This document shows, piece by piece, positions 5,815 to 11,476 of a stretch of 11,476 nucleotides of DNA. A program made the translations under genes and the position numbers. Position 1 is the first letter of the stretch. The number at the start of each line of letters is the position of its first letter. The notes under the pieces are model-generated. The model saw only the letters and a list, made by a program, of their open reading frames with translations, was not told the origin of the DNA and did not search any database. The stretch is from Thermoleophilaceae bacterium. Lineage in GTDB: Bacteria > Actinomycetota > Thermoleophilia > Solirubrobacterales > Thermoleophilaceae. The stretch is taken from contig JACCSF010000359.1 of the NCBI GenBank assembly GCA_013813135.1, forward strand, positions 1 through 11,476, given 5' to 3'.

Positions 5815-6137
5815 CTACGCGCGCCGGGTGTGGAGTCGACGGAGGTTGACCGTCACCCCGGCCTGCATGAATTCCGCGACGAAGCCGCCGACATGCACCC
5901 GCACATCCGAAAGGAGCTCGGGATGCGCATAAACGCCCGGCTTCCCAGGTACTCGCGGTCCGCTAGGCCGGATCGCCGGATTGGGCGAGGAGCTCGGCGA
6001 TCGCCTCGGCGATCGGTGTCCCGCGGCGTCCTCGTGGTTAGTGAACCAGGGGAGGGGTTGGTCCAGAGGCGATGGCGCCGCGTCAGAAGTACGGCGGCGG
6101 CTGACCGTAACCGGACGATCGTGCGGACCCAAGGCAA
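5815..6137 (-). pseudogene. Coding-like debris, unrecognised
   Basis: One minus-strand frame (5815-6132) has two protein-like stretches: SPLDQPLPWFTNHEDAAG (around 6070-6015) and a C-terminal part containing VYAHPELLSDVRVHVGGFVA and EFMQAGVTVNLRRL (about 5935-5825). Between them the frame is Arg/Ser/Pro junk. Another frame over 6025-5967 reads TPIAEAIAELLAQSGDPA and a stop, with clean GC-rich codons. A one-base shift joins NHEDAAG to TPIAEAIAELL. This suggests a decayed C-terminus of one gene followed by a scrap of another. The plus strand over 5830-5945 is also open (EFRDEAADMHPHIRKELG), so strand assignment is not secure. No family recognised. Confidence 0.25.
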
Positions 6138-6143
6138 CGGCGC

Positions 6144-7631
6144 ATGCGTACAGAGGGAGTGGGTCGACCGATCGACGATCCCGGGCTTCCGATCAAGTTT
6201 GGGCCGTGCTCCAACGGCGAGTTCGTGCCTCCGCCGCTGTCGGCACTCGAGAGCGAAGCGATCGTGCGCGCCCGCCGTGACTGCGAACAGAACGCCAAGC
6301 GGCTGGGGATCTCGCGAGCGAGCTTCCTGCGATCGATCTGCGGCGCGGCGACTACGCTGCTCGCGCTTCAGGGCTGCGCCAGCGACCTGGGTCGGCTATT
6401 AGGGGGCCGCTGGGACCTGCCTTCCGAGGCGGGACTGGAGGAGGAGGCCGCGCGAGCGGTCCTGGCAGGCCAGGAGTTCGTCTTCGACGTCCAGGGCCAC
6501 TTTCTCGAATACGACCTGATGCGGCGGTCGGCCGGCGAGCCGTTCTTCGGGTCGGTATTTCCGCAAGTCAACTGCGGCGCCGACGACCCGCGCGCCTGCT
6601 TCTCCCGGGAGGTCTTCCTCGAGGACATGCTTCTGCGCAGCGACACGAGCATGGTGACCATTTCGGCGCTGCCGATCGCGCCGAAGGGCAGCCCGCTGTC
6701 GGAGACGATCATGGACGAGGCGCGCGTGACCGCGGAGCTCGTCACCGGCTGGGAGCCGGTCCTGCTGCACGCCCAGGTGCTACCCAACTACGGCCGGCTA
6801 GAGGCCAACCTGGACATGATGGAGGAGAACGCCCGCCGCTACCCGATCGCCGCCTGGAAGGTCTTCACGCACTTTCCCGACGCCTTCGGCCAGCCGGGCA
6901 ACGCCTGGCGGCTCGACGACGCCGACGCGCGGCTGCCCCAAGTGGGCCACGCCTTCATCGAGAAGGCTCGCGCGCTTGGGATCAGGATCATCTGCGCCCA
7001 CAAGGGCTTCGGCGCCGGCAGTAGGTACGCCTCCCCAGACGACGTGCCGCGCGCAGCGAAGGACTTCCGCGACGTCCGCTTCATCGTCTACCACGCCGGC
7101 TTCGAGCGGATCGGGCCGCGCGAGGGGCCGTACACGGCTGCAACCGCGAACGTGGGCATCAACCGGCTGATCACGGCCATGAAGCGCGACGGGGTGGGGC
7201 CGAACGAGAACGTCTACGCCGAACTCGGCTCGACCTGGTGGACGATCATGCGCGACCCCGAGCAGGCCGCACACGTGCTCGGCAAGCTGCTCAAGCATGT
7301 TGGTGAAGACAACGTCCTGTGGGGTACCGACTGCATCTTCTACGGCTCCCCGCAGGATCAGATCCAGACGCTTCGCGCTTTTCGCATCAGCGAGGAGTTC
7401 CAGGCGCGCTTCGGCTACCCGGCGTTGACGCCGCTCTGCAAGGCGAAGATCCTCGGCCTAAACGGCGCACGGGTCTACGGCGTCGATCCGACCAAGCGCA
7501 GCTTCCGCTTCCGGCGGCGGGAGCTCGAGCAGATTGGCCAGGAACTGCCGTTCAGACACGAGACCTACGGCCCGCGCAACAGGCGCGAGGTCGAGCGACT
7601 CCGCGCAAGCCACCAGGGCTGGCCGGGCTAG
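6144..7631 (+). CDS. Amidohydrolase-2 family (TIM-barrel metal hydrolase) protein
   Basis: A 495-aa protein whose residues ~112-450 form an amidohydrolase-2 (PF04909-like) barrel, the family of ACMSD-type decarboxylases and hydrolases of aromatic or lactone acids. Barrel motifs in order: DVQGHF (115-120), LLHAQV (H209), WKVFTHF (K239, H243), ICAHKGF (H286), VYHAGF (H317) and WGTD (D396, the usual catalytic Asp). The first metal motif is Q-x-H (Q117, H119) instead of H-x-H. Residues 57-79 are SRASFLRS followed by a hydrophobic run ending LALQGC: a Tat-like or lipobox-like segment, but ~56 residues in and missing the second Arg. ATG 6144 follows AAGGCAA at normal spacing, and the leader (DDPGLPIKFGPCSNGEFVPP) looks conserved rather than random. 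It was originally ~55 bp from, and convergent with, the monooxygenase gene. Substrate unknown. Confidence 0.85.
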   Translation: MRTEGVGRPIDDPGLPIKFGPCSNGEFVPPPLSALESEAIVRARRDCEQNAKRLGISRASFLRSICGAATTLLALQGCASDLGRLLGGRWDLPSEAGLEEEAARAVLAGQEFVFDVQGHFLEYDLMRRSAGEPFFGSVFPQVNCGADDPRACFSREVFLEDMLLRSDTSMVTISALPIAPKGSPLSETIMDEARVTAELVTGWEPVLLHAQVLPNYGRLEANLDMMEENARRYPIAAWKVFTHFPDAFGQPGNAWRLDDADARLPQVGHAFIEKARALGIRIICAHKGFGAGSRYASPDDVPRAAKDFRDVRFIVYHAGFERIGPREGPYTAATANVGINRLITAMKRDGVGPNENVYAELGSTWWTIMRDPEQAAHVLGKLLKHVGEDNVLWGTDCIFYGSPQDQIQTLRAFRISEEFQARFGYPALTPLCKAKILGLNGARVYGVDPTKRSFRFRRRELEQIGQELPFRHETYGPRNRREVERLRASHQGWPG

Positions 7632-7683
7632 CAGGGCCAGCCGGACTGGTTCGGCGTACGACGGCGAGTCGCATGCGTTGTGT

Positions 7684-7689
7684 TAGCTA
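7684..7689 (+). repeat. Target-site duplication TAGCTA, left copy
   Basis: TAGCTA directly outside the left terminal repeat, matched by TAGCTA at 9261-9266 outside the right one. Because the hexamer is a palindrome, the true duplication could be 2, 4 or 6 bp. Confidence 0.6.
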
Positions 7690-7713
7690 CTTGCCCCGGA
7701 TAAACCCCTGAGT

Positions 7714-7752
7714 CGAAACGGCCGCGCCGGGGGTGGTGGCGCGGCCGTTTCG
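7714..7752. terminator. Hairpin at the left end of the IS, probable transcription block
   Basis: Perfect 15-bp arms, CGAAACGGCCGCGCC (7714-7728) and its complement (7738-7752), with a 9-base G/T-rich loop. It lies just after the transposase stop and inside the terminal repeat. No T run follows on either strand, so it would work as a GC-rich, non-canonical terminator. It could shield the transposase from read-through of the amidohydrolase gene. Confidence 0.55.
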
Positions 7753-7791
7753 GGTGGTTGGTGGGTGGTCTTTCGACCGCCGCTGAGGATG

Positions 7792-9234
7792 TCAGGCGCT
7801 CTGGACGGCGAGGGTGTCGAGGTTGTAGGTGAGCGCCGCCCAGCCCACCCAGGTGCGCGCCCCGTCGTGGCCTTTGAGCCGCGCGCGTCGCAGCCCGTAG
7901 CCTCGTTTGAGGTGGCTGATCCGTCCTTCGGCGCCGACTCGGTAGCGGGCGAGCCGTCGTTTCGTTCGTTGCGACCTCGGTTGCTGGCGCCCGGCGATGA
8001 AGACCGCGGTGCCGGGCGGCAGGGCTGGGTTGGTCGTGGTCGGCTCAAAGCCGCCGTCGAGCGCGACCTCGCGCGGTCTGATGCCGAGCCGGTCGAGCTC
8101 GGCCGCGGTCGTCGGCAACAGCTCGGTCTCGTTGGGCGACCCGATCCGACTGGCCGGCGGCAGCAGGAACCCCCGCGCCCCGCGCTTGGTGTTGGCCGTC
8201 ACCTCAGCGAGCTGGAAGACGTAGCCGAACTCGGTCGGCTTGCCGAGCTTGCCCTTGCGGATCGGGCGGGCATCGGGGTCGGCGAGCGAGACGAGCCGAT
8301 CGCTGATCTGCTCGCCGGCGAGGCGTTGCTCGATCTGGCGGGCGACCTTCTCGGCGCGGTCGGCGAGCTCGTCGAGTCTGCTTGCGGCGGCGAGTTTGGC
8401 TTGCGCTCCTCGCCCACGGGCCTTGGCGCGGGCCTGGCTGGCCAGTCTGCGCGCCTCGCGCACCGAGCGGGCGACGAGCTCGCCGGCCTCGCCCGTCAGG
8501 CGCAGCACCTCGGCCTTCTTCTCGCCGGCGCGGCGGCTCGCCGTGCGGCCGATCAGGCGCAGACGCCGGCCCGCCGCCCGGGAGCGATCCCGGACCGCCT
8601 TTGCGCCGTCGCCGAGCGCCCCGGCCAGGCGGCGGCCCTCGCGCGCGAGCACGCGCGTGGCGTCCACCGCCAGCGCCGCGTCGGAGGGATAGCGCACGTC
8701 GGCCTCGACGACCGTCGAGTCACAACGCATCGCGCGGGCGCGGAAGCGCTGCTCGCGCTGAGCCTTCGCGATCACGAGCCGGGTCAGCTCGGCGACCACA
8801 TCGGGGCCGAGCCGACGCACGAGCTTTCTGACCGTCGACTCGCAGGGCACCCGCTCGGTCAGCGAGAACAGGCAGAAGCGGCGCAGGTGCAGCGAGTCAG
8901 AGACCTCGCGCACGAGCGTCTCATAGCCCCAGCCGGTGCGCTGCTTGACCACCATCAGGCGCACGAAGCTCGCCATCGGGATCGTCGGGCGCCCGCGCTC
9001 TCGCCCCGCGTCATCCCACGCGGCGCTGATCGGCTCAAACAGCGCCGCGTCGGCGAGCAGCGCATCGAGCCGGGCCAGGTCCTCCGGCAGCTCGCGCACC
9101 TCAACCGGCAGCGCATAGTCGAACAGCGACTCCACCTGACCACCCGCCAACCGCAGCATCTCCACCCCCGAAATACCGAAATAGCCGCTTTGCAGGCGAA
9201 ATACTGGCCGTCGAGGCGGACGGAACCGCCCCAC
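7792..9234 (-). CDS. DDE transposase of the insertion sequence
   Basis: Cuts and joins the ends of the surrounding element. From GTG 9234 the product is 480 aa. ATG 9159 (MLRLAGGQVESLFDYALP) is the more likely true start, since related transposases begin at that point and a GGGGGTGG tract lies just before it. The N-terminal part (~26-165) is DUF772-like, with GRPTIPMASFVRLMVVK and a helix-turn-helix-like CESTVRKLVRRLG. Catalytic triad candidates: D172 in MRCDSTVVEADV, D393 in EVALDGGFEP and E436 in GAEGRISHLKRGYGL. Residues ~190-310 between the first and second acidic residue are an Ala/Arg-rich, helical, coiled-coil-like insertion. The frame is intact. It lies wholly within the terminal inverted repeats. 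Confidence 0.9.
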   Translation of the reverse strand: MGRFRPPRRPVFRLQSGYFGISGVEMLRLAGGQVESLFDYALPVEVRELPEDLARLDALLADAALFEPISAAWDDAGRERGRPTIPMASFVRLMVVKQRTGWGYETLVREVSDSLHLRRFCLFSLTERVPCESTVRKLVRRLGPDVVAELTRLVIAKAQREQRFRARAMRCDSTVVEADVRYPSDAALAVDATRVLAREGRRLAGALGDGAKAVRDRSRAAGRRLRLIGRTASRRAGEKKAEVLRLTGEAGELVARSVREARRLASQARAKARGRGAQAKLAAASRLDELADRAEKVARQIEQRLAGEQISDRLVSLADPDARPIRKGKLGKPTEFGYVFQLAEVTANTKRGARGFLLPPASRIGSPNETELLPTTAAELDRLGIRPREVALDGGFEPTTTNPALPPGTAVFIAGRQQPRSQRTKRRLARYRVGAEGRISHLKRGYGLRRARLKGHDGARTWVGWAALTYNLDTLAVQSA

Positions 9235-9260
9235 CGGTCAGCGACTATTTCCGGGGCAAG

Positions 9261-9266
9261 TAGCTA
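9261..9266 (+). repeat. Target-site duplication TAGCTA, right copy
   Basis: Right-hand copy of the flanking hexamer. Its last three bases (9264-9266) are the TAG stop codon of the monooxygenase on the minus strand. Confidence 0.6.
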
Positions 9267-10745
9267 GGCGGCGGCAGGGACCGGCGCGGGCTCCGGCGCC
9301 CCGAGCATGTAAGCCCCGTCGTCGAACTCGCGCGTGCGCCGGCGGAACGGCCAGGTGAAGGTCGGCCAGATCGTCGAGTTGCGGCCCTTGCGGTCGATGT
9401 AGTAGCTCGAGCAGCCGCCGCTGACCCACACCGTGCCCTTGGTCATCTCGTCCAGCTCGGCGTTGTAGGCGGCCTGCGCCTCCGGCCTGACGTCGACGGT
9501 CCGCACGCCGCGGCGGCGCATTGCCGCAAGCGCGCCGGCCACGTAGTCGATCTGCGACTCGATCATGAACACGATCGAGTTGTGGCCCAGGCCGGTGTTC
9601 GGCCCCACCAGGAAGAAGAGGTTGGGGTAGCCGGCCACGGCGGCGCCCTTGTAGGCGCTCGGGGAGCCGTCCCAGGTCTCGGCGAGCGTGCGGCCGTCGC
9701 GCCCGCGGACGCGCTGTGCGATCGGTATGTCGGTCACGTGGAAGCCCGTGCCGAAGATGATCGTGTCGACCTTGCGCTCGGTGCCGTCGGGGCTGACGAT
9801 CGAGTCGAGCCTGATCTCGCGGATGCCCTCGGTCACGAGCTCGACGTTGGGCTGCATCAGGGCCGGATACCACTCGTCGGTCGGGAGGATGCGCTTGCAG
9901 CCGAGCTCGTAGCGCGGCGTCAGCTTGGCGCGCAGCCCCGGATCCGGCACCTGCTGCTCGAGCTGGCGCAGCGCCATCCGGGTCGCGAGCTTGCGCATCC
10001 GCCGGTTGCGGAACTGCACCACGAACGTCTCGCGCGCCCAGTAGATGCCGGCGCGCATGGCCAGCTGGGCCGAGGGCAGCCGCCGGTAGAGCTTGTGCTC
10101 GAAGTCGGTCATCGGCCGGTTGGGGTGCGGCATCACCCAGGGCGGGGTGCGCTGGAAGACGTGCATCTGCCCCACCACCGGCTGGATCCTGGGGACGAAC
10201 TGGATCGCCGAGGCACCGGTCCCGATGACGGCGACACGCTCGCCGTCGAGCCGGTGCTCGTGGTCCCAGCCGGCGGAGTGGAACTTGGTGCCCTGGAACG
10301 AGTCGAGACCTGGGATGTCGGGCACGAGCGGGTCGCTGAGCGGACCCTGGGCGGCGATCAGAACGTCGGCCGTCATCGGCCCCTGCGAGGTGTCGAGCCG
10401 CCAGAGCGCTTCGGCCTCGTCCCACTCGGCCGAGTGCATCTCGGTCCCGAAGCGCACGTGCGGCAGCACGCCGAAGCGGTCGGCCACTCCGCGCAGGTAG
10501 CGGAGGATCTCGGGCTGCGGCGAGAAGGTGCTCGACCAGTTCGGGTTGGGCGCGAAGGAGAACGAGTAGAGGTGCGACGGCACGTCGCAGCGGCAGCCGG
10601 GATAGGTGTTGTCCCGCCACGTCCCGCCGATCGCGTCCGCGCGCTCGAGCAGCACGAAGTCGCGCTCCCCGTCGCGCAGCAGCCTGATCGCCATGCCGAT
10701 CCCGGAGAAGCCTGTGCCGACGATCGCGGTGCGGTGGTGGGTCAA
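9264..10745 (-). CDS. Flavin-dependent Baeyer-Villiger-type monooxygenase
   Basis: A 493-aa cytoplasmic FAD/NADPH enzyme predicted to insert oxygen next to a ketone, giving an ester or lactone. Motifs in order: FAD Rossmann GTGFSG (10-15); GGTW (40-43) and YPGCRCDVPSHLYSFSF (48-64, with the conserved active-site Asp D54); the BVMO fingerprint FxGxxxHxxxWD (F150, G152, H156, W160, D161); NADP Rossmann GTGASA (175-180); CKRILPTDEWY (283-293), where R285 probably equals the catalytic Arg; and FGTGF (331-335). Length is normal for type I BVMOs of the single-component class. The start is TTG 10743-10745, sharing bases with the TGA stop of tetR (TTGA), with GGAAG 7 bases upstream; this is translational coupling. 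The TAG stop lies in the target duplication of the downstream IS, and the protein is unchanged. Substrate cannot be read from sequence. Confidence 0.9.
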   Translation of the reverse strand: MTHHRTAIVGTGFSGIGMAIRLLRDGERDFVLLERADAIGGTWRDNTYPGCRCDVPSHLYSFSFAPNPNWSSTFSPQPEILRYLRGVADRFGVLPHVRFGTEMHSAEWDEAEALWRLDTSQGPMTADVLIAAQGPLSDPLVPDIPGLDSFQGTKFHSAGWDHEHRLDGERVAVIGTGASAIQFVPRIQPVVGQMHVFQRTPPWVMPHPNRPMTDFEHKLYRRLPSAQLAMRAGIYWARETFVVQFRNRRMRKLATRMALRQLEQQVPDPGLRAKLTPRYELGCKRILPTDEWYPALMQPNVELVTEGIREIRLDSIVSPDGTERKVDTIIFGTGFHVTDIPIAQRVRGRDGRTLAETWDGSPSAYKGAAVAGYPNLFFLVGPNTGLGHNSIVFMIESQIDYVAGALAAMRRRGVRTVDVRPEAQAAYNAELDEMTKGTVWVSGGCSSYYIDRKGRNSTIWPTFTWPFRRRTREFDDGAYMLGAPEPAPVPAAA

Positions 10746-11356
10746 GTGAACTTCCGTAGTCCTGGGATGAGCAGCTCGGCGATCCAGTCGGCGACCTGCT
10801 CGATCGGAACGTCCGGGTGCGCCCACATCCAGTGGGCGACCCCCTCGTACGCGGCGTTGACGGCGTGGGCGGCGACCTCGAGCTCGCGCGGATCGCTGCC
10901 CTCGGCCGCCATCTCCGCCATCAGCTCGCGGATCAGCTCGGCCTGGCTGGAGCGCACGCTGCGCGCCTGCTCGGCGAAGCGGCCGCCCATCGACATCAGG
11001 TCCCACGCGACGCGGTTGCCGGCGGCAAAGCGAATGAAGGCCAGCCCGCCGGCGCGCAGGCGCTCCTCCGGATCGGCCTCGGCCCTCACGGCGGCAGCGA
11101 TGTCGGCGGCCAGGCCCTGGATCGAGCGATCGACACACGCCTCGAACAGGCCATCCTTGCTGCCGAACAGCTCGTACACGACCGGCTTCGTGACGCCCGC
11201 CCGGCGGGCCAGCTCGTCCATCGAGGCGCCGGCGTAGCCGCGCTCGGCGAACAGGGCCTCGGCCAGCTCGAGCAGCTGGCGCTCACGCAACGGGCGCGGG
11301 ACGCGACCGTGGGCGTAGTCCTCGATGCTCGCCTGGGATGTAGCTCCGGCAGCCAC
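10742..11356 (-). CDS. TetR/AcrR family transcriptional regulator
   Basis: A 204-aa repressor-type DNA-binding protein. The helix-turn-helix lies at ~44-73 (ASMDELARRAGVTKPVVYEL followed by FGSKDGLFEA), a textbook TetR signature. The C-terminal ~75-204 is an all-helical ligand-binding and dimer domain. The 5' extension before the HTH (residues 1-22, ending HGRVPRPLRERQ) is slightly long. GTG 11356 is chosen because transcription should start only a few bases upstream. The gene overlaps the downstream monooxygenase start by TTGA, so the two form one coupled operon, and the regulator probably senses the monooxygenase substrate or product. Self-repression is likely through the operator over the -10 box. 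The ligand is unknown. Confidence 0.9.
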   Translation of the reverse strand: MAAGATSQASIEDYAHGRVPRPLRERQLLELAEALFAERGYAGASMDELARRAGVTKPVVYELFGSKDGLFEACVDRSIQGLAADIAAAVRAEADPEERLRAGGLAFIRFAAGNRVAWDLMSMGGRFAEQARSVRSSQAELIRELMAEMAAEGSDPRELEVAAHAVNAAYEGVAHWMWAHPDVPIEQVADWIAELLIPGLRKFT

Positions 11357-11370
11357 TTACCACCGGTAGG
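11356..11370 (-). promoter_or_regulatory. Putative TetR operator
   Basis: An inverted repeat CTTACC-ACC-GGTAGG (one mismatch in six per arm) matches the TTACCnnnGGTAA shape common for actinobacterial TetR proteins. It overlaps the -10 box and reaches the first base of the GTG codon, ideal for autorepression of tetR and the coupled monooxygenase. A second TTACC follows at 11371-11375. Confidence 0.5.
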
Positions 11371-11397
11371 TTACCGAGAGTAGGGGCGCCGTGTCAA
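11368..11397 (-). promoter_or_regulatory. Promoter of the tetR-monooxygenase operon
   Basis: Consensus -35 TTGACA (minus strand of 11392-11397), an 18-bp spacer, and -10 TAACCT (11368-11373). Transcription should begin about 5 bases before GTG 11356, so the leader is very short or absent. Confidence 0.55.
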
Positions 11398-11420
11398 GCA
11401 GGCATCAAGGGCGGCCCGAT

Positions 11421-11473
11421 CGAGTGTGGGCCGTAGTTTCCGTGAGTATCCCGGGAAGTAGGGCCCACACTCG
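11421..11473. repeat. Long imperfect inverted repeat at the window edge
   Basis: Two 21-base arms (11421-11441 and 11453-11473) match at 18 of 21 positions, with the outer 12 pairs (CGAGTGTGGGCC / GGCCCACACTCG) perfect, around an 11-base loop. No T run is seen on either side inside the window. It may be a terminator of an upstream gene, an operator, or a small miniature-element end. Confidence 0.6.
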
Positions 11474-11476
11474 GGC

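Larger units (their letters stand above)
7690..9260 (-). mobile_element. Complete insertion sequence, 1571 bp, DDE transposase
   Basis: Perfect 11-bp terminal inverted repeats CTTGCCCCGGA (7690-7700) and TCCGGGGCAAG (9250-9260) bound one transposase gene. The flanking TAGCTA copies (7684-7689, 9261-9266) look like a target duplication. The left end carries a strong hairpin. Both ends and the reading frame are intact, so the element is probably recent and may still be active. Transposase layout (N-terminal DUF772-like part, helical insertion before the second Asp) suggests the IS5/IS1182/ISNCY group of the IS4-IS5 superfamily; the exact family is not fixed. Confidence 0.85.

Noticed and set aside
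7765..9267. 500-codon plus-strand open frame opposite the transposase
   Set aside because: Shadow of the intact DDE transposase, which is bounded by terminal repeats.
9582..11237. 551-codon plus-strand open frame opposite the monooxygenase and tetR
   Set aside because: Shadow frame; the minus strand carries clear BVMO and TetR motifs. The same applies to the long minus-strand extension of the monooxygenase frame up to 11138, which only overlaps tetR.
1..11476. CRISPR array, toxin-antitoxin pair or defence gene cluster
   Set aside because: No regularly spaced repeats with unique spacers and no paired small toxin/antitoxin frames or defence domains were seen.

Overview
The base composition (very GC-rich, GC-rich third codon positions), the frequent GTG/TTG starts, the -10 hexamers placed just upstream of start codons, and the gene types (DUF3817 membrane protein, Baeyer-Villiger-type flavin monooxygenase with a TetR regulator, REC-REC-GGDEF protein) suggest a high-GC actinobacterium. 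A soil Thermoleophilia/Solirubrobacterales-like lineage is my guess; no marker gene fixes it.

Layout. 142-1626 (+) encodes a double-receiver diguanylate cyclase. Facing it, about 1630-2016 (-) holds a coding-like gene that appears broken by one frameshift. 2153-2482 (+) is a 109-aa orphan protein with a good sigma70-type promoter almost touching its ATG. 2487-2770 (+) is the C-terminal end of an MFS transporter, split over three frames. 2844-3583 has no intact gene. It holds the 3' half of a tRNA with CAU anticodon (-), the 3' half of a tRNA-Pro(GGG) (+), a cluster of GACGCA repeats and a possible integrase scrap. I read it as a decayed integration site. 3584-4657 (-) is a secreted protein of unknown function. 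5053-5355 (+) is a DUF3817 membrane protein. 5567-5746 (-) is a small Met-rich membrane protein. 5815-6137 (-) contains coding-like debris. 6144-7631 (+) is an amidohydrolase-2 family protein with an altered metal motif and a buried lipobox-like segment. 7690-9260 is a complete insertion sequence. 9264-10745 (-) is a Baeyer-Villiger-type monooxygenase, translationally coupled to the upstream TetR regulator at 10742-11356 (-). The window ends in a long inverted repeat.

How it works together. The tetR-monooxygenase pair is one operon, probably self-repressed through an operator lying between the -10 box and the start codon. Before the IS arrived, the monooxygenase and the amidohydrolase were convergent neighbours about 55 bp apart. 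The IS landed in the monooxygenase stop codon, and the target duplication regenerated that stop. An oxygenation plus hydrolysis route is possible, but it is inferred only from gene proximity. I found no CRISPR array, toxin-antitoxin pair or recognisable new defence system. The most unusual part is the 2.1-3.6 kb stretch: orphan gene, shattered transporter, two opposed tRNA halves and repeats.
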